A program made the position numbers and the translations under genes. From NCBI GenBank assembly GCA_945863085.1, contig CAMBCD010000002.1:1-27308 (forward strand): a DNA stretch of 27,308 nucleotides, given 5' to 3'. Below the pieces are notes generated by a model. It saw only the letters and a list, made by a program, of their open reading frames with translations, was not told the DNA's origin and made no database searches. This stretch comes from Bordetella parapertussis (GTDB taxonomy: Bacteria > Pseudomonadota > Gammaproteobacteria > Burkholderiales > SG8-41). Shown here piece after piece: positions 6,574-13,574 of the stretch (its first letter is position 1; every line of letters begins with the position of its first letter).

Positions 6574-7185
6574 ATGTCAGTGGATCGCAAGGAAAATATC
6601 GGCGGCGTCGAGGTGCATGTGCCCACGGGGGCCATCGACTCCGCATTGAAGGGGCTGGCCCCGCGATTGACCACCCTGAAGGGCGCGCGCATCGGGATCC
6701 TTGATAACTGCAAGGAGTTTGCGGATCTCGTGTTGCGGGGTGTCGCAGACGTGCTGGCGCGTGACTATGGCGCGGAAGTCCGCTTCTGGCGCAAGAGTTA
6801 TCTCGGCATACCGTCGCCCTTTGCCAAGGAAATGGCTGCGTCCTGCGATGCGGTCATCAACGGCGTCGGGCACTGAGGGTCCTCAACCCCCTGGACCGCG
6901 CGTGACGCGGCCGAGCTTGAAGACCTGGGTGTTCCCACGGTCACCGTTATCAGTACTGAATTTGCACCGCTTGCCCAGGTTACCGGACAGGGTGTCGGCC
7001 ACATGGGTTTGCCGATTGTAGTGGTCCCCCATCCCGTCGGTGACCGTGATGAGGCTCTGGTCCAGAGCCGCGGCGTGGCGATTGTCGGTGAGTGCGCACG
7101 CGCGCTGACCACGCCGGCGGACCGGCTGGCGAAGGAGTATGAGGACAAGGTATTCCCGCTGACTGCTTCGCTGATGCCGAGATGA
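6574..7185 (+). CDS. UGSC-family selenoprotein, Sec at in-frame TGA 6874-6876
   Basis: Read with TGA 6874-6876 as selenocysteine, this is one 203-residue protein (Sec101) ending at TGA 7183-7185. ATG 6574 follows GGGAGCGGG. No other stop or frameshift interrupts it. Upstream of the TGA it reads CDAVINGVGH; downstream it reads GSSTPWTARDAAELEDLGVP. The paralogous fusion at 9300 aligns without gaps (HDAVIQCFGD-C-GTSTSISVFD) and has Cys95 at the TGA position. The family takes its name from a U/C-G-S-C motif seen in environmental selenoproteins. Here the motif is U-G-S-S, so no resolving cysteine follows; Cys46, Cys91 and a C-terminal Cys are elsewhere. The next gene starts 7 bases later, so the two are cotranscribed. 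The reaction is unknown. The alternative is a recent nonsense mutation of a cysteine codon, which I think less likely. Confidence 0.8.
6893..6912 (+). promoter_or_regulatory. candidate bacterial SECIS element
   Basis: Sixteen bases after the TGA a hairpin can form: GG (6893-6894), bulged A, CCGCG (6896-6900), loop CGTGA (6901-6905), CGCGG (6906-6910), CC (6911-6912). The loop has G in its second position, 25 bases after the TGA. This agrees with the spacing and apical G expected of bacterial SECIS elements that recruit SelB, and the bulge position recalls the bulged U of the E. coli fdhF hairpin. A competing hairpin pairs GGTCC (6878-6882) with GGACC (6893-6897). Confidence 0.5.
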
Positions 7186-7192
7186 GGCCGGC

Positions 7193-8248
7193 ATGAACGA
7201 CATCCAGATTCCGGCAGCTGAAGCCGATGCGTTTGACCGCATCAACGAGATTTTTTACGAGCGCGGCTGGACCGACGGCTTGCCCATCGTCCCGCCGACT
7301 GAAGCGCGTGTCCGCGCGATGCTCACCGGCATGCCGTGGCGCAAAGCCGATGACCTGATCAGCGTCGTGCCGCCGAGGATGGGCCATGCCACACTGCAGC
7401 AGGTTGCGGTCAATGCGGTCATGGCCGGCTGCCGCCCGGAGTACCTGCCTGTGGTGGTGGCGGCGCTGCAGGCGGTGTCTGAACCCATATACGGCCTCAA
7501 TCACCGGCAGACCACCACCCACGCCGGCGCGCCGTTGATCATTGTCAACGGGCCTGCCGTGCAGCGGCTGAAAATCAATTGCGGCACGGGTGTATTCGGT
7601 CCGGGCTGGCGCGCCAATGCAACCATAGGCCGTGCATTGCGGCTGGTCCTGGTCAACGTCGGCGGGGCCGGTCCGGGTGTTGATCTTTCCCAGACCGGGC
7701 ATCCCGGCAAATACACTTATTGCATTGCGGAGTATGAGGCGGCGAATCCTTGGGAGCCGCTGCATGTCGAACGGGGATTCCGCCGTGAACAAAGTGTGGT
7801 GACCGTGGTGAACACGGAGGCGCCGCACAGCATGACGGAAAACGTGCAGACGAATGCCGACGAAATCATCCGGACCTTTGCATCGTGCATGGCCACGCTG
7901 GGCGTCAATAACCTTTATTCGCAGGGACATCCGGTGCTGGCGCTGGGCATCGAGCATGCGCAGCACATATCGTCGGCCGGCTGGAGCAAGCAGGATGTGA
8001 AAAAAGCGCTGTTCGAACGCGCGCGCCAGCCCTGGGGATTGATGAAAAACCGCGGCAAATCCAAAGGGCCGCATTTTCCGGAATTCGTCGACAAGAATGA
8101 TGACGCCTCCATGGTGCCCATACTCTGGGAGGCGAAAGACCTCATCCTGCTGGTTGCCGGCGGCGCCGGAGGAAAGTCGATGTTTCTGCCGACTGCAGGC
8201 GGGCAAAGTCTCAGTGTTTCCAAAATCATCGAGGAAAATCAGTCCTGA
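7193..8248 (+). CDS. GWTDGLP-family protein, partner of the UGSC selenoprotein
   Basis: A 351-residue cytoplasmic protein of unknown function with no signal peptide. It aligns along its length with residues of about 199-531 of the fusion encoded at 9300-10895. Shared blocks in order are GWTDGLPIVPPT (near residue 25), INAVMAGC/VNAVMAGC with a conserved Cys, APLIIVNGP, ATIGRALRLVL, YCIAE with another conserved Cys, NPWEPLHVERGF, and a C-terminal VAGGAG near residue 320. Conserved Cys, Glu, His and Gly-rich segments suggest an enzyme, but I recognise no known fold. ATG 7193 lies 7 bases after the selenoprotein stop, with GAGG upstream. Fusion of the same two modules elsewhere in the window implies that the two proteins work as a complex. 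A convergent LysR gene ends 20 bases beyond it. Confidence 0.8.
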   Translation: MNDIQIPAAEADAFDRINEIFYERGWTDGLPIVPPTEARVRAMLTGMPWRKADDLISVVPPRMGHATLQQVAVNAVMAGCRPEYLPVVVAALQAVSEPIYGLNHRQTTTHAGAPLIIVNGPAVQRLKINCGTGVFGPGWRANATIGRALRLVLVNVGGAGPGVDLSQTGHPGKYTYCIAEYEAANPWEPLHVERGFRREQSVVTVVNTEAPHSMTENVQTNADEIIRTFASCMATLGVNNLYSQGHPVLALGIEHAQHISSAGWSKQDVKKALFERARQPWGLMKNRGKSKGPHFPEFVDKNDDASMVPILWEAKDLILLVAGGAGGKSMFLPTAGGQSLSVSKIIEENQS

Positions 8249-8268
8249 TCATTCTGGGGAACGGCTTG

Positions 8269-9204
8269 CTAAGCGATCCTTTTTCCTCCGACAAGTGCTT
8301 TGTCGATAGTGGCCCTGTCAAGGCGCGGCGCATACATCTCGATGAATTTGTATACATAACCACGCAGGTGGTCATTGCGCCGGACACCCAGATAAATGGT
8401 GTTTGGCGTGAACAGGTGACTGGCATCAATGACGCGCAGCTTGTGATCGCGCGCGGGATCGTAGGCGAGACTGGCCACAATGGCGACGCCGATTCCCATT
8501 TCGACATAAACCTTGATGACGTCGGTATCGATTGCACTCAACACGATGTTGGGAGTAAGGCCCTGCTCGGAAAAAGCTTGCATGAGTTTTGAGCGGGCGA
8601 TGAATGGGGCGTCGTAGGTAATGATCGGGTAGCGGGCGATGGTGTCCAGCGTGACGTTCTGCTCCTGCAAAAGAGGGTGTTCGGCTGGCGTGAGAATTAC
8701 ACGCTGCAGCACGTTGCATGGGAAAAGTACCAGTTCGGTGCCTTCCGCAGGGCTGTCCGAGCCGATACACAAGTCCGCTTCTCCGCTACGCACGAGCTCC
8801 ACGACTTCGGTGGGCGAGCCCTGTCTCAGCATCAACCGGACGCCGGGATAACTGGCGGTGAATTGCTTGATCACGGCCGGCAGTGCGTATCGCGATTGGG
8901 TATGGGTGGTGGCCACGACGAGGTTTCCGCTGCCCTCGGCCGAGAATTCCCGCCCGATCTTTCCGAGATTGACTGTTCCCTCAAGTATGTTGCGGGCAAC
9001 CTTGAGGATTTCGCTGCCCGGTCGGGTCAGGCCCAGCAGGCGTTTTTGGTTGCGGGCGAAGATTTCGACGCCGAGTTCGCGCTCCAGCGCCCGCAGCTGG
9101 CGGCTGACTCCAGGCTGTGGCGTATTGAGTGCCTCTGCGGCACGGGAAACGCTGAATCCTGCGTCAGCAATGGCGCAAACGGCTCGTAATTGGTCCAGGC
9201 GCAT
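8269..9204 (-). CDS. CysB-like LysR-family regulator, divergent from the UGSC fusion gene
   Basis: A LysR regulator of 311 residues, close to CysB/Cbl. Starting at ATG 9204 (rather than TTG 9216) puts the CysB motif ATTHTQSRYALP at Thr100-His101-Thr102-Gln103, the same numbers as in enteric CysB, which supports this start. That motif forms the sulfate/effector pocket in CysB and is intact here. Other CysB-like blocks are RLMLRQGSPTEVVELVRSGE, LTPNIVLSAIDTDVIKVYVE and LRGYVYKFIEMYAPRL. The HTH lies near residues 18-37. The gene is divergent from the UGSC fusion operon with a strong palindrome just upstream, so it probably senses a sulfur or related signal and controls that operon. It is paralogous to the LysR gene at 5510-6451. 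Confidence 0.92.
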   Translation of the reverse strand: MRLDQLRAVCAIADAGFSVSRAAEALNTPQPGVSRQLRALERELGVEIFARNQKRLLGLTRPGSEILKVARNILEGTVNLGKIGREFSAEGSGNLVVATTHTQSRYALPAVIKQFTASYPGVRLMLRQGSPTEVVELVRSGEADLCIGSDSPAEGTELVLFPCNVLQRVILTPAEHPLLQEQNVTLDTIARYPIITYDAPFIARSKLMQAFSEQGLTPNIVLSAIDTDVIKVYVEMGIGVAIVASLAYDPARDHKLRVIDASHLFTPNTIYLGVRRNDHLRGYVYKFIEMYAPRLDRATIDKALVGGKRIA

Positions 9205-9208
9205 TTTG

Positions 9209-9226
9209 TATAACAATAATGTTATA
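9209..9226. promoter_or_regulatory. palindrome in the second LysR/UGSC divergent promoter
   Basis: TATAACA-ATAA-TGTTATA has 7-bp perfect arms and a 4-base centre. It lies directly upstream of the LysR ATG (9204) and about 75 bases before the fusion gene (9300). It satisfies the T-N11-A pattern of LysR operators. Its closeness to the LysR start suggests that it also mediates negative autoregulation. Confidence 0.55.
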
Positions 9227-9299
9227 TAAAGTGCTGATTATAGTCATTGAGAAGATAGGTTGGGGGTGAAAGAATCAACAAAACCCAAGGAGACCAACC

Positions 9300-10895
9300 A
9301 TGCCCGGCATTACCGTGATGAACCCCAATATCGCTGACGATGGTGCTGTTTTGACGCTCGCACCGCAGCTCTCGGCACTGAAGAACGCCCGCGTTGCCTT
9401 TGTCGACAACAGCAAGGTGAACGCAGACCTGTTTCTGTCGCGTGTTCGACCTGTGCTGGAAGAAATGTATGGCATTAAAAGCGGAGTCACGATTCGCAAG
9501 CTGGCGCCCAAAGACGAGCTTACGGATGACGATCTCCGCCAGCTTGCTGAACACGATGCCGTGATCCAGTGCTTCGGTGATTGCGGCACATCGACTTCGA
9601 TCAGCGTATTTGACGGCGTGCGGCTGGAGCGTCTCGGAGTGCCCACCGCAACGGTATGCAGCACCGCGTTTTCGGGTGCAGCACGTTCGCAGGCTGCAGG
9701 GCGGGGCATGTGTGACCTGCCGATCATAGAAATCCCTCACCCCATGCATACCGCTCCTGCGTCAGCCGTCAAGGAGCGTGCTGAAGCCGCCGTCGGCGCT
9801 CTGGTGGACGCGCTCATGCGACGCGATGCCAGGTCGTCACGGCAGGAATCCGATCCGGCTGCCGAGAGGGTCGAATTGGCGGATGTGCCGGAGACCATGC
9901 AGGAATTCTTTTTCAAACAGGGATGGACGGACGGACTGCCGGTGGTGCCGCCAACGAGCGAGGCAGTGAGCGCCATGGTGGCTGCGTCCGGACGTGATCC
10001 TGCGGAGACCATCGGGCCCATTCCGCCAAGAATGCGGACTGCGACAGTGGAGAAAATCGCGATTAACGCAGTCATGGCGGGTTGCCGGGCTGAATACTTT
10101 CCGGTGGTTTTGGCCGCCGTGGAGGCGGTTCTCGACGAGAACTGCCGTCTGTACGGTATTCAGACCGCGACTAATAATGCTTCGCCCCTGATCATTGTCA
10201 ATGGACCGGTGGTGCGGAAACTCGGCATGAACGCAGGAGGCAATGTTTTCGGACAAGGTTGCCGCGCCACTGCAACCATCGGGCGGGCATTGCAATTGGT
10301 GCTGCGGAATATTGGCGGTGACCTGCCGGGTGAAACCGACATGTCGACCCAGGGCCAGACCGGGAAGTTCACTTTCTGTATTGCAGAAAACGAAGCGGAG
10401 AGTCCGTGGGAGCCGCTGCATGTCGAGCATGGATTTTCTCCTGACGACAGCACTGTTACGGTGATCGGGGCTTCTGCCGGGCACAACATGTTTACCTACG
10501 GATGTGAGACTGGTGCCGAGATTATCGACCATTTTGTCGGCGCCCTGACGGCTCTCGGGCATAACAACATCATTTTCCCGACAGGACCGCTGCTGGCCAT
10601 TGGCCCGGAGCACGCTGGTGTCCTGGCGAGGGATGGATACACCAAGACATCCATACGTGAGTATATTTTCAAGCACGCACGCATTCCGCTGTCACGCTTT
10701 GGCAAGCGCACAATCCGCGGTCTGCATCATCGTCGTGCGGCCTGGTTCAGCAAGGTCAATGATCCCGACCATATAGGCGTGGCAGACCGTCCTGAAGATA
10801 TCTCCATTGTCGTTGCCGGCGGTGCCGGAATTCATTCCCAATTCGTTCCAACTTCGTTCAGCTATCACCCGGTTCTCAGGCGGATACGGTCCTGA
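9300..10895 (+). CDS. fusion of UGSC (Cys form) and GWTDGLP-family modules
   Basis: A 531-residue protein with two modules that are separate genes at 6574-8248. Residues 1 to about 180 are the UGSC module: TLAPQLSALKNARVAFVDNS, then DAVIQCFGDCGTST with Cys95 where the paralogue has the TGA codon, then LERLGVPTATV and DLPIIEIPHPM. Residues from about 199 are the partner module: FFFKQGWTDGLPVVPPT, INAVMAGC, SPLIIVNGP, ATIGRALQLVLRNIGG, FCIAENEAESPWEPLHVEHGF and VVAGGAGIHSQFVPTSF. The linker is charged. AAGGAG precedes ATG 9300. The motif C-G-T-S lacks the resolving Cys of canonical UGSC. The gene heads a likely operon with a Bug protein and an asparaginase-like enzyme, suggesting uptake and conversion of one compound. 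Function unknown. Confidence 0.82.
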   Translation: MPGITVMNPNIADDGAVLTLAPQLSALKNARVAFVDNSKVNADLFLSRVRPVLEEMYGIKSGVTIRKLAPKDELTDDDLRQLAEHDAVIQCFGDCGTSTSISVFDGVRLERLGVPTATVCSTAFSGAARSQAAGRGMCDLPIIEIPHPMHTAPASAVKERAEAAVGALVDALMRRDARSSRQESDPAAERVELADVPETMQEFFFKQGWTDGLPVVPPTSEAVSAMVAASGRDPAETIGPIPPRMRTATVEKIAINAVMAGCRAEYFPVVLAAVEAVLDENCRLYGIQTATNNASPLIIVNGPVVRKLGMNAGGNVFGQGCRATATIGRALQLVLRNIGGDLPGETDMSTQGQTGKFTFCIAENEAESPWEPLHVEHGFSPDDSTVTVIGASAGHNMFTYGCETGAEIIDHFVGALTALGHNNIIFPTGPLLAIGPEHAGVLARDGYTKTSIREYIFKHARIPLSRFGKRTIRGLHHRRAAWFSKVNDPDHIGVADRPEDISIVVAGGAGIHSQFVPTSFSYHPVLRRIRS

Positions 10896-11007
10896 CAGGG
10901 TAAACGGCCATGGATCGTTAAGAAAATATGCATTGCGCCAATTAAGTGCAAGAATGGGTTTGGATTTATGCTCTTATTCACAACAGTTACAAAAGAGGAG
11001 CCAGTCA

Positions 11008-12006
11008 ATGACCGCTTTGAGGAGGGCGTCATTCTTTTTCGTTGCTGCACTTTCGGCATGTCAGGCCTGGACGGCTGTTCCGGCGTTGGCTCAGCAGCAG
11101 GCCAATAGTTATCCGTCCAAACCCATACGACTGATCAATCCCTTTCCGCCTGGAGGCGGGTCTGATGCAGTTGCTCACCTGGTCTCGCAGCGATTGTTTG
11201 AACGCTGGGGACAGTCAATGGTTGTTGATAACCGTGGGGGAGCGGGCGGTTCTATTGGTACTGAGCTTGCAGCGCGTTCTGTGCCGGACGGATACACCTT
11301 GGTCATGGCGACGGCCAGCACGCTGGTCATCAACCCGCTGCTCAACAAGGTTCCGTTTGATCCGGTCAAGGATTTTGACGCGGTTATTCACACTTCAACC
11401 GTTCCACTTGTTTTGATGGTTCATCCCAAGGTTCCGGCGAAGACGGTTGCGGAGCTTATTGCGCTTGTCAAAGCGCAGCCTGGAAAGCTTAATTTTTCTT
11501 CTTCAGGTGAGGGGACCATCAGCCATCTTGCTGGAGAACTGTTCAAGAATCTGACGGGAGCGAACATGATCCATGTTCCGTACCGCGGTGGTGGACCGGC
11601 ACGCACCGCGTTGCTTGGGGGTCATGTTCAGATGAATTTCGGCAACTTGCTCTCAGCGGCAGCCGATCTTAAAGCCGACCGATTGCGTGCGATTGGGGTA
11701 ACAACTAAAAAAAGGGTCTCCAGCCTGCCTGACGTGCCAACGTTTGGAGAGGCAGGATTGCCTGGTTACGAAGTTGAGCAGTGGAATGGACTCCTGGTTC
11801 CGCACGCCACCCCAAAGGCGATCGTCGTGAAGCTGAATGCGGAGATCAACAAGATCATTGCATTGCCGGACATACAAAAGATCCTGATCAACAGCGGGGC
11901 TGAACCGGAAGGCGGCACGCCCGAGGCATTCTCCGCTTTCATCAAGGCGGACATTGCAAAGTGGTCCAAAGTGATCAAGGATGCCAAACTCAAAGGCATG
12001 AAATAG
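11008..12006 (+). CDS. Bug family substrate-binding protein in the UGSC-fusion operon
   Basis: A 332-residue periplasmic solute-binding protein of the Bug/TctC family. ATG 11008 is chosen over an upstream in-frame start because AGAGGAG precedes it and the product begins with a signal peptide. The signal peptide ends ALAQ, with an internal LSAC that could alternatively be a lipobox. Family blocks: NSYPSKPIRLINPFPPGGGS, VVDNRGGAGGSIGTE, VPDGYTLVMATA, MIHVPYRGGGPARTALLGG and WNGLLVPHATPKAI. It follows the UGSC fusion by 112 bases and precedes the asparaginase-like gene by 4 bases, so it probably captures the substrate used by these enzymes. No TctA/TctB membrane genes are nearby; such Bug proteins often share a distant transporter. 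Confidence 0.9.
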   Translation: MTALRRASFFFVAALSACQAWTAVPALAQQQANSYPSKPIRLINPFPPGGGSDAVAHLVSQRLFERWGQSMVVDNRGGAGGSIGTELAARSVPDGYTLVMATASTLVINPLLNKVPFDPVKDFDAVIHTSTVPLVLMVHPKVPAKTVAELIALVKAQPGKLNFSSSGEGTISHLAGELFKNLTGANMIHVPYRGGGPARTALLGGHVQMNFGNLLSAAADLKADRLRAIGVTTKKRVSSLPDVPTFGEAGLPGYEVEQWNGLLVPHATPKAIVVKLNAEINKIIALPDIQKILINSGAEPEGGTPEAFSAFIKADIAKWSKVIKDAKLKGMK

Positions 12007-12010
12007 TCTG

Positions 12011-13051
12011 GTGTTGAGCAAAGGCTTTGCGGCCGGATCAGTCACCGGACCTTCGGTGCCGCCGGTTTATGTTATTGGAACTGGCGGCAGCATTTCCTGC
12101 ATCGGTGAGTCGCGCACCGATCTCATCGACTACAACTACGCAGACCGTCATCTCACGATTGATGAGATGGTTGCCCGCATCCCGGAGATCTCGCGATTTG
12201 CCGATATTCGGTCGGAACAGTTTCTGAATGTCTACGGGGGTGATGTTTCCCCTTCAAAATGGCTGGAACTTGCCCGGCGAATCAATCAAATCTTCCGGGA
12301 GGATCCTGCAGCAGCCGGCGTCGTCGTGACCCATGGCACATCGACCCTGGAAGAGACAGCCTATTTCCTCAATCTGACGGTCAAAACCACGAAGCCGGTA
12401 GTAGTCACCGGTGCGATGCGGCCATCGACAGCGATCAGTACTGACGCTGACATGAATCTTTATGATGCGATCCGGGTTGCTGCTCATGCGGACTCTGTCG
12501 GCAAAGGCGTGCTGGTGGTGCTTAACAACCAGATCCTTTCGGCTCGCGACGCAATAAAGACCAGCACATCGCGCCTGGAAACTTTCAAGTCGACCGACCT
12601 TGGTTTCCTCGGGTACGCCGACTCTGATGGCGGCGTGGCCTACTATCGAAGCCCGACTCGCGCCCATACGGCTATGACTGAATTCGACCCTGAAAAAATT
12701 GAACGACTTGCGAGGGTCGACATTGCCTACGCATATTCAGGCGTTGACGAAACGGCAATCGAGGCTTGCGTAAACGCAGGTTGCAAGGGATTGGTGGGTG
12801 CCGGGCTCGGCAGCGGAAGTGCGCCCCGGGCTTTTCATGATGCGTTGGAAACTGCTCGCAAGGGCGGGGTCGTAGTCGTGATTGCCAGTCAATCCTTCAA
12901 CGGCCGCGTAATGGCGAAACGAGCTTTCAAGGAACGCGGATTCGCCGTCGCGGATAATCTGTCACCCAAGAAAGCGCGCATTCTGTTGATGCTTGGCCTG
13001 GTGCTGAATCATAGCCCAGAAGAAATTCAGCGCATGTTGTTGAGTTATTAG
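12011..13051 (+). CDS. asparaginase-superfamily enzyme with altered substrate-binding residues
   Basis: A 346-residue member of the type II asparaginase/glutaminase fold, probably cytoplasmic because no signal peptide is visible. The fold is clear from GTGGSISC near the N-terminus, VVVTHGTSTLEETAYFLNLT, KPVVVTGAMRPSTA and the SPKKARILLMLGL tail. Compared by eye with E. coli AnsB, the nucleophile Thr12 is Ser27, Thr89 is kept (T110), Lys162 is kept (K183), but Asp90 is Ser111 and Ser58 is a glycine. Asp90 and Ser58 hold the amino and carboxylate groups of asparagine, so ordinary asparaginase activity is doubtful and another amide is more likely. GTG 12011 lies 4 bases after the Bug stop, implying translational coupling within the UGSC-fusion operon. 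Confidence 0.85.
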   Translation: MLSKGFAAGSVTGPSVPPVYVIGTGGSISCIGESRTDLIDYNYADRHLTIDEMVARIPEISRFADIRSEQFLNVYGGDVSPSKWLELARRINQIFREDPAAAGVVVTHGTSTLEETAYFLNLTVKTTKPVVVTGAMRPSTAISTDADMNLYDAIRVAAHADSVGKGVLVVLNNQILSARDAIKTSTSRLETFKSTDLGFLGYADSDGGVAYYRSPTRAHTAMTEFDPEKIERLARVDIAYAYSGVDETAIEACVNAGCKGLVGAGLGSGSAPRAFHDALETARKGGVVVVIASQSFNGRVMAKRAFKERGFAVADNLSPKKARILLMLGLVLNHSPEEIQRMLLSY

Positions 13052-13137
13052 TTCCGGCTTCCGGACTTAATCTCCAGCCAACTCAGGTTGTTGCGTACGC
13101 CGCGGCCATAGTCCGCCGGCGGCGGCCATAAAGCGGA

Positions 13138-13449
13138 TCAGACCCTTCCGTGCCGGGGATTGTGGTCTGACTGCCGGCGACCGGGGCGGCGCCGTTCCTG
13201 CATGTTGAGCCGCATGTACTGCATTAAATCGGTCCAGCCCGCCTTGTGCTGTTCGTCGTAATGCGCCAGCAGGGGCTGGGCACTGATTCGGTACAGTTCG
13301 GCTTCCATGCCGATTTCGCGCAGCGAGGCGCGGCGATTGATCACCCGCATCAGGTAATCCTTGTAATCGTGACCGACAACCTCTTCACGGCATACCGACT
13401 TGAACACGGGATAGTCGGACTCCATCACCAGGGGCAGTTTCAGGATCAT
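13138..13449 (-). CDS. hypothetical protein, 103 aa
   Basis: I do not recognise this protein. ATG 13449 is preferred to earlier in-frame codons because GGGAG lies a few bases before it; the product would be 103 residues. The sequence begins MILKLPLVMESDYPVFKSVC, is acidic to mixed in the middle (EEVVGHDYKDYLMRVINRRA) and ends in a strongly basic, probably disordered tail (ERRRPGRRQSDHNPRHGRV). There is no signal peptide or membrane segment. It lies alone between the asparaginase-like gene (convergent) and a Bug gene transcribed in the same direction. An inverted repeat sits just upstream of its start. It resembles small conserved hypothetical proteins of betaproteobacteria, but I cannot name one. 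Confidence 0.5.
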   Translation of the reverse strand: MILKLPLVMESDYPVFKSVCREEVVGHDYKDYLMRVINRRASLREIGMEAELYRISAQPLLAHYDEQHKAGWTDLMQYMRLNMQERRRPGRRQSDHNPRHGRV

Positions 13450-13457
13450 GGCAATCT

Positions 13458-13481
13458 CCCATACGGACGTGCGTATATGGG
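13458..13481. promoter_or_regulatory. inverted repeat upstream of the 103-aa gene
   Basis: CCCATACG (13458-13465) and CGTATATGGG (13472-13481) are inverted repeats with a 2-base bulge in the right arm, separated by GACGTG. The element begins 9 bases before the minus-strand start codon at 13449. It could be an operator or an mRNA hairpin partly covering the ribosome-binding site. Confidence 0.3.
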
Positions 13482-13574
13482 AATTGACCACAGGCATTAT
13501 CAAAGTTCAGTGACTGTGTTCAATCACGCGGGAAAATTGCTGGATTGTAAATTTTTCAAACGTCCCGGCGCGGA

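Noticed and set aside
6574..6876. Truncated 100-aa UGSC protein or pseudogene
   Set aside because: Only one disruption exists and it falls exactly on the Sec/Cys position of the family, with an intact frame after it and a suitable hairpin. A pseudogene remains the formal alternative but is less likely.
7003..7185. Separate 60-aa gene after the TGA at 6874
   Set aside because: It is the C-terminal part of the UGSC selenoprotein in the same frame; similarity to the paralogue continues across the TGA, and an independent start at ATG 7003 has no good ribosome-binding site.
6980..8206. 408-codon open frame on the minus strand
   Set aside because: It is an antisense shadow of the selenoprotein 3' end and the 7193-8248 gene, with Arg/His/Gly-rich low-complexity translation and no family resemblance.
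10807..11007. Longer Bug protein starting inside the UGSC fusion gene
   Set aside because: The extension overlaps the fusion gene out of frame and would bury the signal peptide; ATG 11008 has a strong AGAGGAG site.
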